DNA of 64,000 nt from Closterium sp. NIES-65 (Eukaryota; Streptophyta; Zygnematophyceae; Desmidiales; Closteriaceae), in contig CANXME010000309.1 of NCBI GenBank assembly GCA_948144175.1, forward strand, positions 62,001 through 126,000. The letters run 5' to 3'. A program made the position numbers and the translations under genes. The notes below the pieces were generated by a model, which was given only the letters and a program-made list of their open reading frames with translations, was not told the DNA's origin and searched no databases. Every line of letters begins with the position of its first letter. Within the stretch, counting starts at the first letter, position 1. This document shows, piece by piece, positions 56,001 through 64,000 of the stretch.

Positions 56001-58989
56001 CTACCGTCTCTTTCCCTACCGCACTCCTTCCCTCCCCCCTCCCCCGGACTTCCTTGTGCCGGTTCCCCCCCCGGTAGACCCCCTCCCCCCTCAGGTTCCT
56101 GCCCCCTCAGGTGTGTCCCAAGTAGACGCCGTTGACCCGGTCGAGGTTACTGGTGACTCTGGTGCTGCTGCGGGTGCTGAGCCTAGGGGTGCTGACTCTG
56201 GGGGTGCTGTGCGCGGGGGTGCTGAGCCTGGGGGTGCTACTGCTGGGGGTGCTGGGCCTGAGGGTGCTACTGCGGAGGGTGCGGAGCCTGGGGGTGCTGA
56301 GCCGGGGGGTGCTGTGCCTAGAGGTGCTGGGTCTGGGGGTGCTGGGTCGGGAGCTGCTGAGCCTGGGGGTGCTGAGCTGGGAGCTGCTGAGCCTGGGGGT
56401 GCTGCGTCTGGAGCTTCTGAGCCTGGGGTTTCTCCTGCTGCTGCGTCTCGCCGGGAGCCCCTCTCTCCACAGGAGCTGCGCGAGTGGTTCGCTCGCCGCT
56501 GGAGGCGTGCTGCTGAGTCTGGAGGTGCTGCTCGAGCTGGAGCTGGAGCTTCTTCGACCGTCGAGGGTGCGGGTGCTGCCGGTCCCGGAGCTGCTGGACC
56601 TGCGGGTCCTCCTGGAGCTGGAGCTGCTGAGGGCGTTGGTGCTGAGCCTACTGCTGTTGGTCCTGCCGCTGGAGGTGTGGGTGGCGCTGGTGCTGTCGCT
56701 GAGGGTGCTGGTGCTGTCTCTGCTGAGTCTGGAGCTGCCGCGCGGCCTCGGCCGTACTTCGTTCCGCTCCTGCAGCAGGTTCTTGGTCTTTCTCCTCCAG
56801 TAGAGGGTCCACCGCCTGTCCAGTCGCAGTCCCTGCTGGAGCCTTCCTCTCCACTGACTGCTCCCTCTCCTTACACTGGTCCTACTGGAGGTCTTGCTGA
56901 GCGTCGTGAGCCTGCGTCTCGTCCCGCGTCGCCTGTTCGTGCTGCTCGCGCTAGTGGTCGCAGTTTGCGTCAGCGTCCTCCTCCTGTCCCTGGCACGCAC
57001 CGGATGTCTTTGCGTCCGTCCACTGCTCCTCTGCGTGCCCCTTTGCCTTCTCCTCCTGAGTCCTCTCTTCCTGCGCTTGCCGACCCTGAGTCGGACTCTC
57101 TTCGTGCTGCCAGTCCTACTGTCACGCGTCTGCTTGCTACTGTCGTCACTGACCCCTCTTTTGAGTCCACTGCTGCGTCTGCTCTAGTCGCTGAGCTCGT
57201 CGACTTTGCTGCTCGCTGTCGTCTCGACTACGCTGCTAGTCTTGTTGCTGAGTCTGCGTCTGTCTGTCCTCCGTCCGTCGGGGGTGAGTGTGCTCTTGGC
57301 ACGGACGTCCTAGAGGACAGGCAGGAGGAGCTACAGTGTCTAGCGGCTGCTTCACCTCATCTTGCATCTGTACTGCTTGCCCCTGAGGGAGACCCGGATG
57401 CACTAGACATCCCGACTCCGCGTTCTTACGCGGAGGCCGTAGAGGGTCCCTACTCCTCTCAGTGACAGGCAGCTATGGATGCAGAGATGGCTTCTTGGAA
57501 GTCCACAGGCACCTACGTTGACGCGGTTCCCCCTCTTGGGGCGAACATCGTCAGTGGCATGTGGATCTTCAGGGTGAAGCGGCCGCCGGGCTCTCCACCT
57601 GTCTTCAAGGCACGGTACGTTGCTCGTGGCTTCAGTCAGCGGCAGGGAGTTGACTACTTTCAGACCTTCTCTCCCACCCCGAAGATGACTACTCTTCGGG
57701 TGCTGCTGCACATAGCCGCTCAGCGCGACTACGAGCTTCACTCTCTCGACTTCAGCACTGCGTTCTTGCAGGGTAGCCTGCACGAGGAGATCTGGCTTCG
57801 CCGTCCACCTGGCTTCACTGGGACTTTCCCTCCTGGCACCCAGTGGAGCCTCCGGCGGCCAGTTTACGGTCTCCGCCAGGCACCGCGTGAGTGGCACGAC
57901 ACACTGAGGACTACGCTTGCGGCTCTTGGGTTTGCTCCTTCTACTGCTGACCCGTCGCTGTTTCTTCGCACTGACACTTCCCTGCCGCCGTTCTACATCC
58001 TCGTGTACGTCGATGACTTGGTCTTTGCCACAGCGGACACTGCTGGACTCGCCTACGTGAAGTCCGAGCTGCTGAAGAGACACACGTGCACAGACCTGGG
58101 TGAACTGCGCAGCTACCTTGGCTTGCAGATCACTCGGGACAGAGCACGCCGCACCATTACCTTGACTCAGTCACACATGGTGCAGCAGGTCCTTCAGCGC
58201 TTCGGCTTCACGTACTCCTCGCCTCAGGCCACTCCTCTGCCTACTCGCCACTCACTCTCAGCTCTGCCTTCGGATGAGTCCGTAGAGTCGAGTGGTCCGT
58301 ATGCAGAGCTTGTTGGCTGCCTCATGTACCTGATGACCTGCACACGACCTGACCTTGCATACCCTCTGAGCATTCTTGCACGCTATGTTGCTCCTGGGAG
58401 ACACAGACCAGAGCACATGGCTGCAGCGAAGAGGGTATTGCGCTACCTCTGCAGTACGTCGGGCATGGGGCTAGTGCTTGGAGGGCGGAGTCCAGTGGTC
58501 CTTACCGGCCACGCGGACGCTTCTTGGGCTGACGACCAGGCTACGCAGCGGTCGTCACAGGGTTACACCTTCAGCCTTGGTTCCGGCTCTGTCTCGTGGC
58601 GGTCTACTCGCTCGTCTTCGGTTCTCGGCTCCAGTTGTGAGGCTGAGATCTACGCCGGGGCCATGGCTGCACAGGAGCTTCGCTGGCTCACCTACCTGCT
58701 GACTGACCTTGGAGAGCCGCCTCGTTCTCCTCCAGTGCTGTACGTAGACAACAAGGCCATGCTGGCCTTGTGTCGAGAGCAGCGCTTGGAGCACAGAACG
58801 AAGCACATTGCTCTCCGCTACTTCCTTGCTCGTGAGCTGCAGCAGCGTGGTCAGTTGCGACTTGCGTACGTGGCCTCTGAGGCCAACACTGCTGATGTGT
58901 TCACCAAGGCACTCGCGCCTTGTGACCATCAGCGCTTTTGCACCCAGCTGGGTCTTGTGCCTGTCTTGCCTCACTTGCTCTCCTCTTGA
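53096..58989 (+). pseudogene. Copia Gag-Pol polyprotein, disrupted
   Basis: Gag starts at the ATG at 53096 (FEVWLDDLQLFL, WATRDAAARLAVRRHL). A polyglycine tract follows at 53880-54125, then an atypical zinc-knuckle-like CGGAHATQRCF. Protease: LTFTLDSGASRSF. GAG-pre-integrase: LLWHHRLGHP. The frame then shifts near 55141. Integrase: LHMDVWGP, VVDDYSRYTT, LHSDRGGEFSS and SPQQNGIAERRI hold the DDE residues. A Gly/Ala/Glu-rich linker at 56150-56750 precedes the RT. TGA at 57463-57465 replaces the Trp codon seen in copy 2. RT has ILVYVDDLVFA; RNase H has HADASWADD and AEIYAGAMAAQELRW. It ends at 58989. Confidence 0.92.
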
Positions 58990-59181
58990 CTTCACTTGTA
59001 CTGTGACATATATATATACCTGCTCTTGCTTGTCTAGTTTTATATATATGTCTGTACTCCTGCATGTGAACTGGCCTCTGGCCCTGCTCTTGTGCTCGGA
59101 CTGTGTGGTGACTTTGTGATCCACCCTGAGCTTGCTTTGCTTTGCTTGAGTGGTCTTGTGACCCCTTGTTCTCCCCCACTT

Positions 59182-59195
59182 TGCCTATGGGGGTG
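59182..59195 (+). promoter_or_regulatory. Polypurine tract
   Basis: The purine-rich tatgggggtg immediately precedes the 3' LTR and would prime plus-strand synthesis. Confidence 0.55.
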
Positions 59196-59327
59196 TGTCA
59201 AACATTATATATATTATGCTTGTTTAGGCTACAGTGGGTTAGCCTATAGGGGGTACACAATTCTAGGGTTTCCTACTTGTACTCATTTCACTGTTAGTTC
59301 ATTCATTCCTGTTCGCTGATTCTGACA
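59196..59327 (+). repeat. Copia copy 1 3' LTR
   Basis: 132 bp, differing from the 5' LTR at three positions. Satellite A resumes directly after it with aagcgggcgctc. Confidence 0.93.
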
Positions 59328-60385
59328 AAGCGGGCGCTCTTCATTCGAAATCTCCGATGACCGATGATGCTCCAACCCTCCCACGCCCTTGCTGGCTTGG
59401 TAATAGGCCCAGACAAGCGCAGCCACGTGACCATGTGGAAGAAAAATGCTCGTAACGAGTGCTTCTAGCCCCAAAATGCGGAAGGATCCGCACATGTGCA
59501 GGAAGTGCACCGGACGCGCTGTTATTACGCGAGCGCTGATGACCGATGATGCTCGCAACCCTCCCACGCCCTTGCTGGCTTGGTAATAGGCCCAGACACG
59601 TGCAACCACGTGACCCGGCAGAAAAAAAAACGCTCGGAACAAGCGCTTCCACACCCAAAACGCGGAAGCATCCGCACATGTTCAGGAAGTGCAGTGGACG
59701 CTCTTCATTCACGAGCGCCGATGACCGATGATGCTTGCAACCCTCCCACGCCCTTGCTGGCTTGGTAATAAGCCCAGACAAGCGCAGCCACGTGACCCGG
59801 CGGAAGAAAAACCCTGGGAACGAGCGCTTCCACCCCCAAAAGGCGAAAGGATCTGCACGTGTGCAGGAAGTACAGCGGGCGCTTTACATTCGCGAGTGCC
59901 GATGAACCATAATGCTTGCAGCCCTCCCACGCCCTTGCTGGTTTGGTAATAGGCACAGAAAAGTGCGCCACGTGACCCGGCGGAAGAAAAAAGCTCGGAA
60001 TGAGCGCTTCCTCTCCCAAAACGCGGAAGGATCCGCACATGTGCATAAAGTGCAGCGGATGCTCTTCATTCGCGAGCCCCGATGACCGATGATGCTCGCA
60101 ACTCTCCCACGCACTTGCTGGTTTGGTAATAGGACCAGACAAGCGCAGCCATGTGACCCGGCGGAAGAGAAACGCTTAGAACTAGCGCTTCCAGGCCAAA
60201 AACGCGGAAGGATCCGCACATGTGCAGGAAGTGCAGCCGGCGCTCTTCATTCGTGAGCGCCGATAACCGATGATGCTCGCAACCCTTCCACGCCCTTGCT
60301 GGCTTGGTATTAGGCCTAGACAAGCGCAACCACGTGACCCGACGGAAGAAAAACGCTCAAAACGAGCGCTTCCAGCCCTAGACCA
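59328..60385 (-). repeat. Satellite A, about six monomers of 180-184 bp
   Basis: The anchor cttgctggcttggtaatagg recurs near 59389, 59573, 59754, 59934, 60114 and 60296, a spacing of 180-184 bp. Monomers are roughly 85-90% alike. They contain cacgtgacccggcggaag and aaggatccgcacatgtgcag. Long minus-strand open frames here repeat the same translation every 60 codons and are not genes. Confidence 0.9.
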
Positions 60386-61053
60386 GCGCATTATTTATGT
60401 TTGTAGATATGCAGTCAGTCCCACTTTCTTGCCAGTCCACTAGCCTAGGCCTTCTACTTCAACATCACTAGGTTATAACCTTTTCGATCCATAGAATTTG
60501 GGAGATTTCAGAGTTCTAGCTCCGCTTTGTACCTACACACAAGCGTGCATACTGACCAAACCGACCCACGCATTATTTTCTCTGTAAAAATACAGTGAAT
60601 ACGATATAGTTTTCCATTACATTATACAATCCCCCACCCCCATACCAGGTTTTAACCTTTAGGATCTATGTAACTCGGCCAATATAGGCGTTCCAGTTGT
60701 ACATGGTACCTGCACTACAGGCGCGAATATCGACAAAAGTGACAAGCGCATTACTTATGTTTGTAGTGATGCAATTGGTCCCTTTTTCTTGCCAGTCTAC
60801 TAGATTAGGACTTCTACTTCGACAACACTAGGTTATAACCTTCCTGATCCATACGATTTGGGAGATTTCAAAGTTCCAGCTCCGCCTTGTACTTACACAC
60901 AAGCGTGCATACTGACCGAACCAACCACCGCATTTTTTTTCTATGTAAAAATGCAGCAAATACCATATAATTTCCCATTATATTTAAATTATACCACCCC
61001 CCACCCCAATACCAGGTTCTAGCCTTTAGGATCTATGTAATTCGGCAGATATA
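60386..61053 (+). repeat. Satellite B, dimeric roughly 180-bp repeat
   Basis: Four monomers start with cgcatta or cgcattt at 60387, 60569, 60747 and 60929 (spacing 182, 178, 182). Monomers 1 and 3, and 2 and 4, match each other closely, while 1 and 2 match only weakly, so the true unit is a dimer of about 360 bp. Shared core: aggtt-taacctt, gatc-at and ttc-ag. The Copia copy 2 LTR truncates the last monomer. Confidence 0.8.
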
Positions 61054-61185
61054 TGAGAAAATATGAACGAGAATGGAATGACTATGAAGGAAGTGAGTAC
61101 AAATAGGAAACCCTAATTTGGGTTGTACCCCCTATGGGATACCCCACTATAGCCTACAGAAACGAGTAAGCTATATGTTCTGACA
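61054..61185 (-). repeat. Copia copy 2 3' LTR (diverged)
   Basis: On the minus strand it begins tgtcagaac and shares taggaaaccctaat, gtaccccctat and ccccacta-tagcctac with the copy 1 LTR. The outer end is degraded and estimated from the 132-bp length of copy 1. Confidence 0.7.
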
Positions 61186-61387
61186 CACCCCCATAGGCAA
61201 AGTGGGGGAGAACAAGGGGTCACAAGACCAGTCAAGCAAAGCTCAGGGTGGATCACAAAGTCACCACGCATTCCGAGCACAAGTTCAAAGGCCAGAAGGC
61301 CAGTTCACATGCAAGATCATATATAGAGATATACAAGAGTCAAGCAAGCAAGAGCAAGAGTATATATAGGCGAAGGTACAAGCAAGG

Positions 61388-64000
61388 TCAAGAGGAGAGC
61401 AAGTGAGGCAAGACAGGCACAAGACCCAACTGCGTGCAACAACGCTGATGATCACAAGGCGCAAGTGCCTTGGTGAAGACATCAGCAGTGTTGGCCTCGG
61501 AGGCCACGTACGCAAGTCACAACTGTCCACACTGCTGTAGCTTACGAGCAAGAAAGTAGCGGAGAGCAATGTGCTTCGTTCTGTGCTCCAGTCGCTGCTC
61601 TCGACACAAGGCCAGCATGGCCTTGTTGTCTACGTCCAGGACTGGAGGAGAACGAGGCTGCTCTCCAAGGTCGGTCAGCAGGTAGGTGAGCCAGCGTAAC
61701 TCCTGTGCAGCCATAGCCCCAGCGTAGATCTCAGCCTCACAACTGGAGCCGAGAACAGAAGACGAGCGGGTAGCTCGCCACGAAACAGAGCCGGAACCAA
61801 GGCTGAAGGTGTAACCCTGTGACGACCGCTGCGTAGCCTGGTCGTCAGCCCAAGAAGCGTCTGCGTGCCCAGTGAGGACCACTGGACTCCGCCCTCCAAG
61901 CACTAGCCCCATGCCCGACGTACTGCACAAGTAGCGCAACACCCTCTTCGCTGCAGCCATGTGCTCTGGTCGGTGTCTCCCTGGAGCAACATAGCGTGCG
62001 AGTATGCTAAGAGGGTATGCAAGGTCAGGTCGTGTGCAGGTCATCAGGTACATGAGGCAGCCAACAAGCTCTGGGTACGGGCCACTCGACTCTACGGACT
62101 CATCCGAAGGCAGAGCTGAGAGCGAGTGGCGAGTAGGCAGAGGAGTGGCCTGAGGCGAGGAGTACGTGAAGCCGAAGCGCTGAAGGACCTGCTGCACCAT
62201 GTGTGACTGAGTCAGAGTAATGGTGCGGCGTGCTCTGTCCCGGGTGATCTGCAAGCCAAGGTAGCTGCGCAGTTCACCCAGGTCAGTGCACGTATGTCTC
62301 TTCTGCAGCTCGGACTTCACGTGGGCGAGTCCAGCAGTGTCAGCTGTGGCAAAGACCAAGTCGTCGACGTACACGAGGATGTAGAACGGCGGCAGCGAAG
62401 TGTCGGTGCGCAGAAACAGCGACGGGTCGGCAGTAGAAGGAGCAAACCCAAGTGCCGCGAGCGTAGTCCTCAGTGTGTCGTGCCACTCACGTGGCGCCTG
62501 GCGGAGACCGTAGACTCGACGCCGGAGACTCCACTGGGTACCAGGAGGGAAAGACCCTGTGAAGCCAGGTGGGCGACGCAGCCAGATCTCCTCGTGCAGG
62601 CTGCCCTGCAAGAAAGCCGTGCTAAAGTCGAGAGAGTGGAGCTCGTAGTCACGGTGAGCAGCAACGTGCAGTAGAACCCGAAGAGTGGTCATCTTCGGGG
62701 TGGGGGAGAAGGTCTGAAAGTAGTCAACCCCCTGCCGCTGACTGAAGCCACGAGCCACGTAACGCGCCTTGAAGACAGGCGGAGAACCCGGCGGCCGCTC
62801 CACCCTGAAAATCCACATGCCACTGACTATGTTCGCCCCAGGAGGGGGAACAGCGTCAACGTAGGTGCCTGTGGACTTCCAGGAAGCCATCTCTGCATCC
62901 ATAGCTGCCTGCCACTGAGAGGAGTAGGGACCCTCTATCGCCTCCGCGTAAGAGCGCGGAGTCGGGATGTCTGGTGCATCCGGGTCTCCCTCAGGAGCTA
63001 GCAGTAAAGAAGCGAGATGAGGTGAAGCGGCGGCCAGACACTGGAACTCCTCCTGCCTCTCCTCAAGGACGTCCGTGCCAAGGGCACACTCACCCCCGAC
63101 GGACGGAGGACAGGCAGACTCAGACTCAGCGACAAGACTGGCAGCGTAGTCTAGACGACAGCGCGCAGCAAAGTCGACAAGCTCAGTGACAAGGGCAGAC
63201 GCAGCAGACGACTCGAAGGAAGGGTCAGTGACAGCAGTAGCAAGGAGACGCGTGATAGTAGGACTGGCAGCACGAAGAGAGTCCGACTCCGGGTCGGCAA
63301 GAGCAGGAAGAGAGGAAGCAGGAGGAGAAGGCAAAGGGGCACGCAGAGGAGCAGTGGACGTACGCAGTGACATCCGGTGCGTGCCAGGGACAGGAGGAGG
63401 ACGCTGACGCGACCCGCGACCACTAGCGCGCGCAGTACGAACTGGCGACGCAGGACGAGACGCAGGCTCACGACGCTCAGTAAGACCTCCAGTCGGACCA
63501 GCGTAGGGAGAAGGAGCAGGCAAAGGGGAGGCAGGCTGTAGCGGTGGCTGTGACTGGACAGGCTGCGGACCCTCTAAGGGAGGAGGAGGAGGACCAGGAG
63601 AAGGTGTAAGACCAAGAACCTGCTGCAGGAGCGGAACGAAGTACGGTCGGGGCCGCGCGGCGACGCCAGAAACAGCAGGGACAACACCAGTACCCCCAGC
63701 AGGAGTACCCGCTCCAGCAGCATCTCCAGCAGCACCTCCAGTAGCTCCAGAACCTCCAGCAGCACCACCAGGAGCACTGCCAGGCGGACCGCTAGCGGTA
63801 GTCCCAGTGCCAACACCCTCAGCAGCACCAGCTCCAGGAGAACCCTCAGACCCAGCAGCTCCAGTACTCCCAAGACGAGCACCTCCGGGACCCGCGGCAG
63901 TGGCACCCTCTACAAGCGAAGAACCTCCAGCACCAGCAGCACGCCTCCAGCGCCTGGCAAACCACTCACGCAGCTCCTGTGGGGAGAGTGGCTCACGGCG
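61388..64000 (-). pseudogene. Copia Pol, 3' part, with one nonsense codon, 5' partial
   Basis: The frame is open from the window edge to 61520, covering ELREWFARRW, the Gly/Ser/Ala linker, MDAEMASWKSTG, LVYVDDLVFA and HADASWADD. It keeps the Trp codon that is a stop in copy 1. A TGA at 61517-61519 stands where copy 1 has CGA (Arg), after which LAYVASEANTADVFTKALAP continues in frame to the true stop at 61388. The CGA to TGA change fits methyl-CpG decay. Confidence 0.9.

Larger units (their letters stand above)
51863..59327 (+). mobile_element. Full-length Ty1/Copia retrotransposon, copy 1
   Basis: The element is 7,465 bp with 132-bp LTRs starting tgtca and ending tgaca, about 98% identical (3 differences). 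The PBS tggtatagagc follows the left LTR, resembling the initiator-tRNA-Met site. Domain order is Gag, protease, integrase, RT, RNase H, which defines Copia. It is inserted in satellite A with a 5-bp target duplication cagcg / aagcg (one change). Coding is broken by a frameshift near 55141 and a stop at 57463. Confidence 0.92.
61054..64000 (-). mobile_element. Ty1/Copia retrotransposon, copy 2, cut by the window edge
   Basis: A minus-strand relative of copy 1: 3' LTR at 61054-61185, then the 3' flank of Pol, RNase H, RT and the integrase-RT linker up to the right edge. Coding sequence is very close to copy 1, while the LTR is clearly diverged. Its 5' half lies outside the window. Confidence 0.9.

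Noticed and set aside
59283-60391. Several minus-strand frames of 70-146 codons with similar sequence
   Set aside because: They repeat every 180 bp because they are read from satellite A; they have no known domain and no gene signals.

Overview
The window is nuclear DNA from a green-lineage eukaryote. Genes are GC-rich and cut into many short exons (about 75 GT-AG introns and at least one GC-AG intron). The products are typical of plants: a plant-type kinesin-7 with a C-terminal RING, the Na+/H+ antiporter SOS1, a chloroplast TIC236/TamB-like translocon protein, a thylakoid-type CAAD/CURT1-like protein, a PUX7-type CDC48 adaptor and a mitochondrial ribosomal protein. I favour a streptophyte alga (a zygnematophyte such as Closterium is a guess) or an early land plant. 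The species is not provable from this sequence alone.

Layout. 1-9552 (+): kinesin-7, 5' end outside the window. 9921-10627 (-): mitochondrial bL32. 11444-21707 (+): SOS1, 21 exons. 22262-27810: a tyrosine-recombinase retrotransposon with split direct repeats, apparently intact and young. 28043-31321 (-): CAAD/CURT1-like coiled-coil protein. 32068-35604 (+): UBA-UAS-UIM-UBX protein. 36186-49965 (+): TIC236/SSG4, 20 exons, with one apparent frameshift. 49966-64000: no host gene seen. This last part holds a TA-flanked inverted-repeat element, a tRNA-like SINE fragment, a hAT-like MITE and a full-length Copia element nested in a roughly 180-bp satellite, a second unrelated roughly 180-bp satellite with dimeric order, and a second Copia element running off the right edge on the minus strand.

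Gene models were built by hand from splice motifs and family similarity. For every gene except TIC236 the exon lengths add up to a whole number of codons; TIC236 is exactly one base over, which matches one frameshift near a run of nine C's. The genes are ordinary housekeeping and stress functions with no obvious operon-like link. Two pairs (bL32m/SOS1 and CAAD/PUX7) are divergent across 0.75-0.8 kb.

The most unusual feature is in the introns. In at least ten introns of four unrelated genes, the end of the exon together with the 5' splice site has been tandemly duplicated into the intron, from 2 up to about 23 copies, so the donor site itself is iterated. Other introns carry pentanucleotide and 18-27-nt minisatellites. 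In SOS1 two such arrays are exact reverse complements flanking four exons.
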